Source: an uncultured Bacteroides sp. (GTDB lineage: Bacteria > Bacteroidota > Bacteroidia > Bacteroidales > Bacteroidaceae). Taken from it: DNA of 64,000 nt. Positions 19,230 through 29,040 of the stretch are shown here, piece after piece. Each line of letters opens with the position of its first letter. Position 1 is the first letter of the stretch. The notes under the pieces are model-generated. The model had not been told where the DNA came from. It saw nothing but the letters and a program-made list of their open reading frames with translations, and searched no databases. Both the position numbers and the translations under genes were made by a program. The DNA lies in contig CALUOO010000001.1 in the NCBI GenBank assembly GCA_944322345.1, forward strand, positions 1-64,000, written 5' to 3'.

Positions 19230-22200
19230 TTAAAATTTAACATTGATACCCGTACTTATACAACGTTGTAAGGGATAATTCGTAAAACTAACTTCTGGAT
19301 CCTGTAAATTACAGCCTGAAAATGTAAGCAGATTCTGCCCAGATATAAAAATCTTCACACGAGTACCTCCTAAATAATTCTGACAAAAAATATCCGGTAA
19401 AGTATATCCAATGCTCATATATTTCAGACGTAAAAAATTTCCTGAACGCATCCAGAAAGAAGAATTCCACCCATTTCCTTTATTATAATTATTTCCCCCA
19501 GCAGATAAGCGAGGGAATGTCGCAGTTTCAGCAGTTTCCGGAGTCCAACGTCCCAACATATGTTTATATGCTTGTCCATAAGTCTGTCCTATACTTTGAA
19601 ATCCCTCAATCAAAGTAGCATCACTTAAATATATATCACGATTATAAACTCCCTGCCACAACATGGAGAATTCTAAGCCACGCCAGTTAAATCCCAAATC
19701 AATACCAAAATAAGAAAGAGGCTTATCTCCACCTATTACAACACGATCATTTGCATCTATTACTTTATCCCCATTTACATCTTTATATTTAATGTCACCA
19801 GGTTGAATATTATCGTATCCTGAAATCAATGGAGATTTGTCAATTTCTTCTTGAGAAGTAAAAAAGCCTTCAGCTAATAATCCCCATACAGCACCAACAG
19901 GTTTACCTGTCGCATATAGATAATCATAAGGTTGCTCTTGCTCATCCTTAAATAGAAGTTTACTTTGTTCACAACTCCAATTTCCTGAAATATAATAATT
20001 AAAATCATTTATATGGTTCTGATAAGTTACAGACAACTCACCACCAAACCAACGTGCCTTTCCTACATTTTCATTAGGATATGACTGTCCAATCAATTCA
20101 ATACTTTTACCACGTGTTTGCAATAAATCATAATATTTATCATTATAATAATCTGCAGTTATCTTTAAACGATTATTAAACAAAGTCATATCAATACCAA
20201 GATTAATCTTATGAGCTTTCTCCCATGTTATATTAGGATTGGCTAACGGAGTATTTTCTGAATAAGCACCTCCATTAGTGTAACTCGTGCCAAGTGAATA
20301 AGAATCACCATTTTCTGAATAAAGTTGAAGATAAGAATAGTATCCTGAATTATCAATACCGCTGCCTGTTTTACCATATACTGCTCGTAATTTCAATTGG
20401 TCCAACCAGTCAGCATCTTCCATAAAATCCTCTTTGCTAATATCCCAACCTAAACCCAAAGCATAAAAAGTTCCCCAACGCTTACCTGGTGCATAACGAT
20501 TATAATAACTTTCACTCATTGCAGCTTGAACAAAGTATTTTTTTGCATAATCATAAGAAGCATCTACTATAATGTTAGTAGGATATTCAGGAAGGTTCCA
20601 ATTGGTAATTGTAGTACGTGTATCACCCATCAAAGAAGCTTTTACACTATGTAACCCAAATTGTCTTTCATAATCAATTGCAAACTGCCCATACATCTGC
20701 TGATAAGAAGAAACAGAGCTAAACGAATTAGATTGTGCAGCAGGTGATCCATACTCACTATAAAGACCTTCTCCCATGGAATTTTCAGTATACTCATATA
20801 CTTCAGATCGCATGGTACGATTAACAGCTGTTCGATTCTGGAAGGCAACACCTCCAATAAGACGAGTAGACAAACCCTTAACCACTTTATCTAGATCATA
20901 ATAAAGATTGATAATCCCCATTACATCACGTGCTCCATCTGTTAAATAACCAGAAGCAACAGTTTGAGACATAAGATTATTTGTAAAAGCGACACTACCT
21001 CCCCATGTACCATTCGGATTATATATTGGATAAGCTCCATTTGGAGTTGTATAGATAGAACTCAAAATATCAGTATAACCTCCTCCATTTCCTCCAGGCT
21101 GAGTTCCTTCCTCCACACGCCCAAACAAAGTTATCTTGGCTTTAAAATCATCTGTAATATTAATGTTTACTTTAGAATTTATCGAATAACGTTCATATGA
21201 AAGATTTGTATCATGCACATCATCTACCCTATCTATACTTTTAAATAATCCCCCCTCACTCATATAACCCAGACTAACAAAATATTGAGCAAACTTATTA
21301 CCACCTGATGCATTCAAATTATATGATTGAATGGTTGAATTTTTTTTCAATAATTCATCATACCAATTTACATTCGGATGAGTATAAGGGTTTGATTGAG
21401 TGCGGAACTTCTTAAAATCATCATATGTATACATTGTATTACGCCCATCATTCTGCAAAGCTTCGTTCAACAAATAAGCATACTGTGAGCTCGATAATGG
21501 TTCAGGCATATCAACTGGAGTCTGCACACCAAAACGCCCTGTGAAAGATAATTGAAAATCACCAGCTATAGGTTCTTTCGTTGTAACAATTAATGCCCCA
21601 CGCGAGCTTCTCATACCTAAAAACATGGAAGATAAAGCATCTTTTTGAAGAGAGACTGATTCTATTGATTCGGGATCAATTGAAAACAGTTCTCTCTGTA
21701 TACCATCTACAACCACAACTGGACTATTATGTCGCGATGAAATATTAAATTCTGTATTATCACCATATGCACTTTGACCAACTAAACTTTCATTTGGCAC
21801 ATTTCCAATTAAAGTTCCAGAAGATATAGAAGAAGAATAATGAGTCCTCGCACCACGTGTCTGAATAACATTCAACCCCGGCATTCTTCCTTGTAAGGAA
21901 GGAATAAAAGTAGAAGACATCATTGTAGATAATTGATCTGAATATACAGCCGCCTCAGAGCCTAAATAACTATCCTTATCTTCTACGCCGTATGGCCTAT
22001 TGACAATCTTCCGAGATTTTATATATTCTTCCGAAATCGTCACCTTAAAAACACGTTCATTTTTGCGTAGTTTATTTACTTTCACTTCCTTATATAAAAA
22101 ACCTGGATGAGAAAAGCATAGTACTTTTCCTTTATCATAACGAAACTCAAATGTTCCATTAACATCAGTAACAACTCTAAAATTAGAATTTTTCATTGTG

Positions 22201-22373
22201 ATAACAACATCAGGAACTGGATTTCCATATTGATCTATCACTTTACCTATAATATCATTGTTTTCTTTTGATATACCCTTTGCTGCAGTGGCATTCGAAA
22301 TACCTAGCAACATGCCCATAACTATTATTACAAAGAAACAATAACTCTTTGTTTTATTTAGTATATTACACAT
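19230..22373 (-). CDS. SusC-like TonB-dependent transporter, divergent N-terminus
   Basis: This 1047-residue SusC-family barrel has a signal peptide (about residues 10-31), a carboxypeptidase-regulatory-like domain (GKVIDQYGNPVPDVVITM), then a plug containing LQGRMPGLNVIQTRGA, VVVVDGIQRELFSIDPESIESVSLQKDA and SSRGALIVTTK. The usual VVVGYG TonB-box segment is missing. In its place is a longer linker with VNRPYGVEDKDSYLGSEAAV, as in a subset of Bacteroides SusC proteins. No STN domain is present, so it is not an obvious anti-sigma signalling transducer. It starts 22 bp after the DUF4961-like gene and is followed after 13 bp by SusD, the usual C-D order. Confidence 0.93.
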   Translation of the reverse strand: MCNILNKTKSYCFFVIIVMGMLLGISNATAAKGISKENNDIIGKVIDQYGNPVPDVVITMKNSNFRVVTDVNGTFEFRYDKGKVLCFSHPGFLYKEVKVNKLRKNERVFKVTISEEYIKSRKIVNRPYGVEDKDSYLGSEAAVYSDQLSTMMSSTFIPSLQGRMPGLNVIQTRGARTHYSSSISSGTLIGNVPNESLVGQSAYGDNTEFNISSRHNSPVVVVDGIQRELFSIDPESIESVSLQKDALSSMFLGMRSSRGALIVTTKEPIAGDFQLSFTGRFGVQTPVDMPEPLSSSQYAYLLNEALQNDGRNTMYTYDDFKKFRTQSNPYTHPNVNWYDELLKKNSTIQSYNLNASGGNKFAQYFVSLGYMSEGGLFKSIDRVDDVHDTNLSYERYSINSKVNINITDDFKAKITLFGRVEEGTQPGGNGGGYTDILSSIYTTPNGAYPIYNPNGTWGGSVAFTNNLMSQTVASGYLTDGARDVMGIINLYYDLDKVVKGLSTRLIGGVAFQNRTAVNRTMRSEVYEYTENSMGEGLYSEYGSPAAQSNSFSSVSSYQQMYGQFAIDYERQFGLHSVKASLMGDTRTTITNWNLPEYPTNIIVDASYDYAKKYFVQAAMSESYYNRYAPGKRWGTFYALGLGWDISKEDFMEDADWLDQLKLRAVYGKTGSGIDNSGYYSYLQLYSENGDSYSLGTSYTNGGAYSENTPLANPNITWEKAHKINLGIDMTLFNNRLKITADYYNDKYYDLLQTRGKSIELIGQSYPNENVGKARWFGGELSVTYQNHINDFNYYISGNWSCEQSKLLFKDEQEQPYDYLYATGKPVGAVWGLLAEGFFTSQEEIDKSPLISGYDNIQPGDIKYKDVNGDKVIDANDRVVIGGDKPLSYFGIDLGFNWRGLEFSMLWQGVYNRDIYLSDATLIEGFQSIGQTYGQAYKHMLGRWTPETAETATFPRLSAGGNNYNKGNGWNSSFWMRSGNFLRLKYMSIGYTLPDIFCQNYLGGTRVKIFISGQNLLTFSGCNLQDPEVSFTNYPLQRCISTGINVKF

Positions 22374-22395
22374 AATATTATCTTTTTAATTAAGA

Positions 22396-23454
22396 TTAAT
22401 CACACCTAAGCTCAAAACTGAAAGGTTCATTTACATCATCCGGAATATCCTCTCCACCATTATTTCTACTATCATCAGATTGAGAAACAGACAAAGTTCC
22501 ATCCGAATTAGTAAAATAATAATCTATGTATGTAATAGTTTCTCCTTCAGGAATCTTAAAGAAACCAGCAGGCCAAATTGTTACATCATATCGAGGTAAG
22601 TCACCAGACTGCTTTTTCATTTGTGTTTTAGGAGCAGCATAAATATTCCCAGCATCTGTATGTGCATTTGCTGACCAATAAATCTCATCACAATTTGTCA
22701 ATTCATTGGTACTAACATCACTTAAAAACGTGAATGTAATGTAATCATCTTGCAAAGAGAGTAAAGGTGTAACCGAATTATAATGGAATGAACAATAATC
22801 AATCGTTGCTCCATTCCCTTCCACAACTTCGAAACACTCACCTTCTACTACATCATATTCATTAGTATTAGTTCCAGCTCCATGATTAGAATGTCCCATA
22901 AAGAATGCCGGTTTAAATTTCAAATTATTAATCCCTGCAATACATTTTATAGTAACGGTGTAATCAATATTCCCATCAACTGATGCATAATTATCAGATT
23001 GAAAAGCCACCCACTCCATATCTGTTAAAACATTACTCATAACCCCATATTTACTTTGTAACGCCTGTCCCCACGACATACCAGGATGAGAAGCAGGAGA
23101 TGTAGTATCAGGGATTCGAGTCATCCGATGGTCAACATCTGGTTCATATCTATTTTCTCTAAAAGTAACTGTCGCATTTTCACCTATATTCCAACTTGTT
23201 GGAGCTAAAAAAGCAATAATAAATGTTTCATTTGTAGTTGACCCATCAATTTCTATTCTTCCATCAAATTTAAATGTTGCAACCTCACCAGCACGTACAT
23301 AAAAGACCTGTTCACCTGTTTCTGGATCTTCTTGTTCTATATAAACATTATTAATTACAAAAGAACATCCCCAAGCAATCAAGGATAGTACTGCCACAAC
23401 TATCAGCAATTCAAGCCTATGTTTTTTTATTTTTAGACACTTCATAACCTTCAT
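22396..23454 (-). CDS. DUF4961-like lipoprotein, candidate surface glycan-binding protein
   Basis: I recognise this as resembling the DUF4961 proteins found beside SusC/D genes; its function is unknown. I start it at 23454 (MKVMKCLKIKK), 1 bp after the stop of the preceding gene, giving 352 residues. Starts at 23490 or 23463 would overlap that gene, and 23445 is also possible. A membrane-spanning signal ends in LIAWGC, a lipobox-like Cys. The rest is beta-rich, with the acidic, Ser/Asn-rich stretch SQSDDSRNNGGEDIPDD near the C-terminus. Its place between SusD and SusC suggests an outer-surface glycan-binding role, which is inference. Confidence 0.7.
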   Translation of the reverse strand: MKVMKCLKIKKHRLELLIVVAVLSLIAWGCSFVINNVYIEQEDPETGEQVFYVRAGEVATFKFDGRIEIDGSTTNETFIIAFLAPTSWNIGENATVTFRENRYEPDVDHRMTRIPDTTSPASHPGMSWGQALQSKYGVMSNVLTDMEWVAFQSDNYASVDGNIDYTVTIKCIAGINNLKFKPAFFMGHSNHGAGTNTNEYDVVEGECFEVVEGNGATIDYCSFHYNSVTPLLSLQDDYITFTFLSDVSTNELTNCDEIYWSANAHTDAGNIYAAPKTQMKKQSGDLPRYDVTIWPAGFFKIPEGETITYIDYYFTNSDGTLSVSQSDDSRNNGGEDIPDDVNEPFSFELRCD

Positions 23455-23455
23455 T

Positions 23456-23911
23456 TTAATCATTATCAACCTTTTCAAATGAATATTCATAAGAGTTACT
23501 ATAACATCCTGGACTCAAAGTCAAAATAATGTTACGTTTTCCTTCTACAATAGGATAAGAGATTTCTACTTGTGCATTTTCTCCTTTCTCATTCCGAAAT
23601 GTCAATAAAAAAGGATAATACGGGTCATCAACTGACCAAGTTCCCCCTCCCTCACTTACCACGAAAGGAAGATAGTTCTCTAATGTATAAGAACTGTCTT
23701 TATTTAACACCATATGGAATTGACTAAAATTCATTGTATTTGAAATATCATTCCCGTTTCGTAAAACAGTTTTCAACTGCCATGTACCATCCAATTGTTT
23801 AGAGACCTCAGAATAAGAATCGTCTGAGGTATTATCCCTAAAAGTATCACAAGCTCCCAATAAAAATATCATGGTAAGCTGTAAAAAAATTGCCTTCAAC
23901 TTAAATTTCAT
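23456..23911 (-). CDS. DUF5004-like small lipoprotein
   Basis: This 151-residue lipoprotein has the signal MIFLLGAC (Cys21). The remaining 130 residues look lipocalin-like: LDGTWQLKTVLRNG near the N-terminus, then GGTWSVDDPYYPFLLTF and repeated beta strands. This fits the DUF5004 group seen in Bacteroides PULs next to DUF4961 proteins; the assignment rests on pattern memory. The start is 15 bp after the SusD stop and the stop is 1 bp before the next start, so it is tightly embedded in the transport operon. A role in glycan binding or assembly of the SusC/D complex is inferred from position only. Confidence 0.65.
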   Translation of the reverse strand: MKFKLKAIFLQLTMIFLLGACDTFRDNTSDDSYSEVSKQLDGTWQLKTVLRNGNDISNTMNFSQFHMVLNKDSSYTLENYLPFVVSEGGGTWSVDDPYYPFLLTFRNEKGENAQVEISYPIVEGKRNIILTLSPGCYSNSYEYSFEKVDND

Positions 23912-23926
23912 AAACTTCTCTTTTAT

Positions 23927-25834
23927 TTATTCATAATATGGATTTTGGACTAAATCTGGTGATTTCACAGTTTCTTTATAAGGTATCGGATAAAGATACA
24001 TTGCCTTACGAAAGGTATATTGACGTGTTTCAAACACTCGGCCTGTTTTTACACCACTATTGACATCTTTTGTTATTTCCATTCCATGCATCCACCAAGA
24101 GGTTGTCGTGTTTTCTTTACCATAGACCATCCATCGACGTACATCAAAGAAACGATGTCCTTCAAAAGCTAATTCCAAACGACGTTCCATCTGTATAAAA
24201 GCTCTCATTTGTTCTTGTGTCAGATTGTTTGGTATACCATATGTGTTATCATCACCAGGTTCAATTCCTGCACATCTGCGTATTTCTCTCAATGCCATAT
24301 AAGGGTCGATATGTACTCCACCTACATCATCACCAACATTCGGATTATCATGCCATTCATTTGAAGCCTCCGCATAATTAAGTAAAATTTCAGCATAACG
24401 AATCAAAGGACGATTTTGAGAATTTCCACCATGAATAAATTGCCCAGTTGAGTTTAATTTAGTAAATTTACGTACATAATATCCAGTAGGAGTACCTTGA
24501 TAGATTGCATCCTGCCCTGCACCGACATAAGTATTTATTGGTTGATTTACCCCCGTGGACTGTGCCATAGGACAACCATCGTATATCGCCATAAATTGTA
24601 AACGTGGATCACGCTCTGGCAAATCAGGCTTTGTCGGATCATTATTTGTTACTGATAAAAGTATCGGAGTATAAGTATATTTGCTAGTTCCTCCAACTTT
24701 TAACAAACTAGCGTTTTCTCCTTCAATATATGTATTATCAAGCTGATTTTGTCCATATTTACCATCCCTCATCGGATATGCTGCGACTAAATCATGATAC
24801 AAATATCCGCCAGTTCCATTTCCACCCATGCTAATAGGAAAAAATAATTGCTGGGTTGCAATTTGTCCATTTGTAGTTTCTCTTCTTTCTAATATTAGGC
24901 TCGAATAAACATCCATTCCAACCGTTGAATAAAAATCTGCAGGAAGCAAAGACGCATACCAACCCCACCCTGGAAATTCCGCATTATTTTCATCTGTATT
25001 TCGACAATATAGACTATAACGATTTAGACCAATTACATATAAAGCTGCGTCCAAAGCTGTTTTCCATCTCCCCTTATCATAGTTTGGATAAGCGACAACC
25101 CCTTCCGGATAATTTACTGGAGCAAAATCACCACCATTAAAAAGTGGACTTGCTGCATACAAACGCACACGTGATATCAAAGCATAACACGCTCCAGAGG
25201 TTATACGACCTGCATTATTTCCACTCCATTCTGCAGGAAGTATCTCAGCTGCTGTTTTTGCCTCATTACATATATATTCAACACATGTTTCATAAGTATC
25301 ACGTGCTTTCTGTGCATCCTCAACAGAATCATAAACATCATCATATACAATAGGTACACCACCGTAATGACGTAATAACATTGCATAATACCACGCACGT
25401 AAAAAACGAGCTTCCGCCTTATAATACGTTTTCTTAGTCTCATTCATTGAACATCCATCAACATTCAATAAAAACATATTAACCCGACGAATATTACGAT
25501 AAGCAATTCTCCATACATCATCTTCAGCAGTTGTCATAGGAGTAATATTTCCCATAACAAAATAAATGTCTGTAGCACCACCGGTATTAGCTTTGTATGC
25601 AGCCTCATCCGAAGCTGTTTGAAGTCCTCCATGTCCAGAATAACGATCACGTTTAATATCAAAACCAATATCTGAATAAATTTGATTCAAAAATTGCGAA
25701 GTAAAAGTACTATCGCTAAAAGTTGCTTCCTGATCCAAGTTCGTAGTTTCAGTCACCCCTAAAAAATCACACGACGAAACCACAAATATTCCTAGAACAG
25801 GTACATACAATTTTAATAAGCTTCTCATGTCCAT
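23927..25834 (-). CDS. SusD-like glycan-binding lipoprotein (first gene of transport operon)
   Basis: This is a 635-residue SusD-family protein. The lipoprotein signal ends VVSSC (Cys22), followed by Asp-Phe. Family marks include WRIAYRNIRRVNMFLLNVDG, YYKAEARFLRAWYYAMLLRHYGGVPIVYDD, LLNYAEASNEW, RAFIQMERRLELAFEGHRFFDVRRW and the tail YLYPIPYKETVKSPDLVQNP. An ATG two codons in (MRSLLK) is an equally good start. It heads a six-gene operon in which SusD precedes the two DUF lipoproteins and SusC, the reverse of the usual order. Its barrel partner is not obvious; it could serve the SusC at 19230 or the one at 14329. Confidence 0.94.
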   Translation of the reverse strand: MDMRSLLKLYVPVLGIFVVSSCDFLGVTETTNLDQEATFSDSTFTSQFLNQIYSDIGFDIKRDRYSGHGGLQTASDEAAYKANTGGATDIYFVMGNITPMTTAEDDVWRIAYRNIRRVNMFLLNVDGCSMNETKKTYYKAEARFLRAWYYAMLLRHYGGVPIVYDDVYDSVEDAQKARDTYETCVEYICNEAKTAAEILPAEWSGNNAGRITSGACYALISRVRLYAASPLFNGGDFAPVNYPEGVVAYPNYDKGRWKTALDAALYVIGLNRYSLYCRNTDENNAEFPGWGWYASLLPADFYSTVGMDVYSSLILERRETTNGQIATQQLFFPISMGGNGTGGYLYHDLVAAYPMRDGKYGQNQLDNTYIEGENASLLKVGGTSKYTYTPILLSVTNNDPTKPDLPERDPRLQFMAIYDGCPMAQSTGVNQPINTYVGAGQDAIYQGTPTGYYVRKFTKLNSTGQFIHGGNSQNRPLIRYAEILLNYAEASNEWHDNPNVGDDVGGVHIDPYMALREIRRCAGIEPGDDNTYGIPNNLTQEQMRAFIQMERRLELAFEGHRFFDVRRWMVYGKENTTTSWWMHGMEITKDVNSGVKTGRVFETRQYTFRKAMYLYPIPYKETVKSPDLVQNPYYE

Positions 25835-26029
25835 AGAAATTATGATTTATTAATTAATTAGAATATTTATACATCTTTTATTTTATAATAAAATACTCCA
25901 GTATTTTTACCGAAGTACTGTATCAATTATTATCGCCGAAAACAAGATCCTTTTACCTTATTAAAACAACTTCTACCTACATACAATACATATCTCCAAG
26001 AGTATAAATTCTGGGAAATACAATAAAAT

Positions 26030-26064
26030 CAAAACTAAACAACAATCAATTTTTAACCTTCAAA
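26030..26064 (-). promoter_or_regulatory. Candidate promoter of the SusD/SusC operon
   Basis: On the - strand there is TAGTTTTG (26037-26030), matching TAnnTTTG, with TTTG (26064-26061) 23 bp upstream. This is close to the spacing of the promoter at 44735-44768. It would leave a leader of about 190 nt before the SusD start. Confidence 0.4.
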
Positions 26065-26261
26065 TTACACTAAAACCTTTCTTTGTTGTACTCTCTATCT
26101 GAAGTACGATCAAACAAGTAAGTAGCATCAAAACAGGATCAAATATTTAACATCTATTAAATATTTAATCTTCATAATCCATAAAAGATGCTATTTCTCA
26201 TTGTGATAAGAATCTGTATCGCACCAGGCTACTACTATTTATGAACACACCAACGAGTTTT

Positions 26262-26327
26262 CGTTCCACTTAACTGGAACTATCGTCCCAGTTAAGTGGT
26301 TCTATCGTTCTACTATAGTGGAACGAA
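26262..26327. repeat. Palindromic tandem array, 3 x 22 bp
   Basis: Units start at 26262, 26284 and 26306, each beginning CGTYC. Each unit is nearly self-complementary, for example GTTCCA-cttaac-TGGAAC. The whole array is also bounded by the inverted pair TTTTCGTTCCACT and AGTGGAACGAAAA, so it can fold as three small hairpins or one large one. It lies just past the GH78 stop and upstream of the SusD operon promoter. Confidence 0.85.
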
Positions 26328-26352
26328 AATCTGTTTGTACATCAACATTTTA

Positions 26353-29028
26353 TCAATGACGGTTCAATTCAATGAAAAAGACATATTCTCCTCCAGTAAC
26401 TTCTACTGATTTCTTTTCTACATCCACCTTTTTCTGATTCATTTTACAAGCGACAGAGTTTTCGGGCAAACAAACCGTCGCAGTACTTCCAAAAGGTACC
26501 GTTACACGAAGATTCAAGCTATTACCATCCAACTGCCAATCAGCAGAAATAGTACCGAAAGGAGACTCTTTAGTAACCTTTGCCCATGAAATGCCATCCG
26601 GCATCTGAGGATCGATATAGAAATGACGGTAACCGGGAGCATTTTCATCAGGACGTATTCCACCAATTGCCTGATAGAACCAAGTGCCTATACCGTTATA
26701 GCAATTATGGACGCGGCTACGTTCTCCGCTCCAATACTCCCATGTAGCAGTAGCACCATGATCTATCATATAGAGATAACCGGGATAGTCCCGTTTCTTC
26801 AACATCTGGTAGAAAAAGTCGGCTTCTCTATTCTGCACAGCCCATTCGGTCAGAATGGAAACTCCCACTAACCCTACAGCAATGTGTCCGTTGTGTTTTG
26901 AGGCTGTGGTTTCCAGCATGTTTTTCTTCACTCGTCCGTAAATGGAATCGGGCACTGCACCTACCAGCATAGGATAACACATATCCAACTGAGAACCGGT
27001 AGAATAAATACCCTTATCCAGCTGGTAGAACGTCTGATGAATCAGTTTGTTGAGAGTCGCCTTTCGAGCGGCAAATGCTTGTGCCTCTTCGTCCAGTCCA
27101 AGCTTTAAGGCAATCTTGTTCATCGTACCCAAACACTCACTGATAAAACAGTTGTTGACCAAATCGACAGAACTTTGTGCACCTGCGTCCACTCCCATTG
27201 GAGCGAGCCAGTCACCCAGATACCAGTCGCGATAAGGGAGGTCAGGCCAACGTTTCAACAATCCGTCGACTGTATATTTGTCCACATACTTGAACCATTC
27301 CTTCATCTTGTCATAATATTGTTCAATCAGACGTGAGTCACTGTAGTTGACATACGTTCTCCATGGAGCCTGTACTATGAATCCGCACCAATACGGGCCA
27401 CCACCTCCGGCACCGGGATTAGGGCCGACATGAGGCAGACTTCCTCCTTCGCGCATGGAGTCGCCCCATGTCTGTATCCAGTTCATAAAAGTAGGAGCCA
27501 CGTCGTACATTGTCTGTAGCGACATTGTAGAAGAGTTTCCGTCGCCACCATATCCGGCACGTTCCAGATGAGGACAGTCTACCATATAACCCTCGAAAGT
27601 AAGACACTTCATGGTATGCTGTATCATGTTGTGGATAGCGTTGATGTCGGCATCAGAACACTCAAAAGTAGAAGCCTGAGAATAGTCCTCGTGAATCTGC
27701 AGGGAGTGCATGCTGCTTAAGGAAGGTTTATCAGGCAAGTTCGAAAGACGGATATAGCGGAAAGCATGGTGATGGAACTTATTGCAGAACACCTCTCCTG
27801 TCTTTCCTCCGGAGATATAGATGTCATATTCGCCTTGAACGTCAAATTCGCCTTCTTTTGTCAGATTGTCACTATACTCCATCTTAACCTCATGACCGGC
27901 CGAAAGCTGTGGCATCTGCATACGGAACCATCCGGTCTGAACTTTACCCATATCGACCAACCAAGTATTTTCCCCTAAGCTCTTTACAGACACAGCCGGA
28001 AGACGGTCGAATATTTTATTGACATTGCAGGTCTGCGAAGATGCTGTATGTGGAGGTACATTAACAGTAACAACCGGTGCCCATTTTAAACGATCGAGTT
28101 CTTTTGGTTCAAGACTTACGGGAAGAATGCGTCCGTCCAGCTTCTCACCTACAAATTGCAAAGCACGCCATGTGCCCATATCCTGATAACCGCTCTCGCG
28201 ACTCAGCCATGTGTTATCAGTCTTTGCCAGAAGATTCCATGTTCCGTTCTGTAGCTGACAAAGCTCTGCTTTCACTAACGGTCCATCGTAGGCAGCACCA
28301 AAGGTTGTCTTTTTGTACCAACCCTTTCCCATCCATATCAGGAGGTCGTTTTCTCCCTCACGAAGGTAAGAAGTTACATCATAGGTCACTATCAATGAAC
28401 GCTTAGGCAACTGGGAAACAGCGGGTGCCAAAACTGCATCACTTACTTTTTTTCCATTAATGTAGACTTCGTGGTAGCCCAATGAATTGACATAAAGAAA
28501 AGAGGTAGCCTGCTCTTTTACGTTAATTCTCTTACGCAAGATAGGAGCACCTATGTCCCCTGCTGAAGCAGAAGCACCTATATACTCACCTTGCAAATAG
28601 TCGTCACCCGTAATGCCAACTGAAAAGCGAGCCGTGCGACTCCATGCTGTCTGCTGACCTTTCTTGTCCCACACACGAACACGCCAATAGCAAAGATTGC
28701 GTGACTTCAGCCGTTTGCCCTGATAAGGCACCATGACCGAAGCAGTCGATCTCAGTTTACCCGAATTCCACAAATCAGCCTTTCCCTCTACTAACAACAG
28801 GCTGTCCGATGCTATCTGAAGTTCGTAGTACTGTTGTCCCTCAGCAACACCACCTCCCTCCAACTTCCAGCTGAAATGAGGTGAAGTGTTGTCAATCCCC
28901 AACGGATCGACTTGATTTTCGCATCTCAAATCCTCAACAAAAAGAGTTTTTCCGGTATCCTTACCATAAGAAGCAGCAGTAAGGACACAGGAGAAAAAGA
29001 TTAGTCCGGTACGTTTAATAAAGTTCAT
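26353..29028 (-). CDS. GH78-family alpha-L-rhamnosidase
   Basis: GH78 enzymes release terminal alpha-L-rhamnose by an inverting mechanism. The 891-residue protein has a signal peptide (MNFIKRTGLIFFSCVLTAAS), then the N-terminal beta-sandwich domains (FSWKLEGG; LCYWRVRVWDKKGQ), and an (alpha/alpha)6 catalytic domain. The catalytic region is DCPHLERAGYGGDGNSS with E489 in the family acid position, and further conserved stretches are LGDWLAP and WEYWSG. The C-terminal beta domain ends FGTISADWQLDGN...VPFGSTATVCLP. It starts 12 bp after a second GH78 gene and is noticeably richer in GC than that neighbour. Confidence 0.92.
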   Translation of the reverse strand: MNFIKRTGLIFFSCVLTAASYGKDTGKTLFVEDLRCENQVDPLGIDNTSPHFSWKLEGGGVAEGQQYYELQIASDSLLLVEGKADLWNSGKLRSTASVMVPYQGKRLKSRNLCYWRVRVWDKKGQQTAWSRTARFSVGITGDDYLQGEYIGASASAGDIGAPILRKRINVKEQATSFLYVNSLGYHEVYINGKKVSDAVLAPAVSQLPKRSLIVTYDVTSYLREGENDLLIWMGKGWYKKTTFGAAYDGPLVKAELCQLQNGTWNLLAKTDNTWLSRESGYQDMGTWRALQFVGEKLDGRILPVSLEPKELDRLKWAPVVTVNVPPHTASSQTCNVNKIFDRLPAVSVKSLGENTWLVDMGKVQTGWFRMQMPQLSAGHEVKMEYSDNLTKEGEFDVQGEYDIYISGGKTGEVFCNKFHHHAFRYIRLSNLPDKPSLSSMHSLQIHEDYSQASTFECSDADINAIHNMIQHTMKCLTFEGYMVDCPHLERAGYGGDGNSSTMSLQTMYDVAPTFMNWIQTWGDSMREGGSLPHVGPNPGAGGGGPYWCGFIVQAPWRTYVNYSDSRLIEQYYDKMKEWFKYVDKYTVDGLLKRWPDLPYRDWYLGDWLAPMGVDAGAQSSVDLVNNCFISECLGTMNKIALKLGLDEEAQAFAARKATLNKLIHQTFYQLDKGIYSTGSQLDMCYPMLVGAVPDSIYGRVKKNMLETTASKHNGHIAVGLVGVSILTEWAVQNREADFFYQMLKKRDYPGYLYMIDHGATATWEYWSGERSRVHNCYNGIGTWFYQAIGGIRPDENAPGYRHFYIDPQMPDGISWAKVTKESPFGTISADWQLDGNSLNLRVTVPFGSTATVCLPENSVACKMNQKKVDVEKKSVEVTGGEYVFFIELNRH

Positions 29029-29040
29029 ATCGTATTTAAT

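Larger units (their letters stand above)
25835..26352. other. Intergenic region between SusD and the GH78 gene
   Basis: This 518-bp AT-rich gap contains a candidate promoter for the transport operon (26030-26064) and a 22-bp-period palindromic array (26262-26327) close to the GH78 stop. I see no gene or clear Rho-independent terminator, unless the array itself folds as one. Confidence 0.6.
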
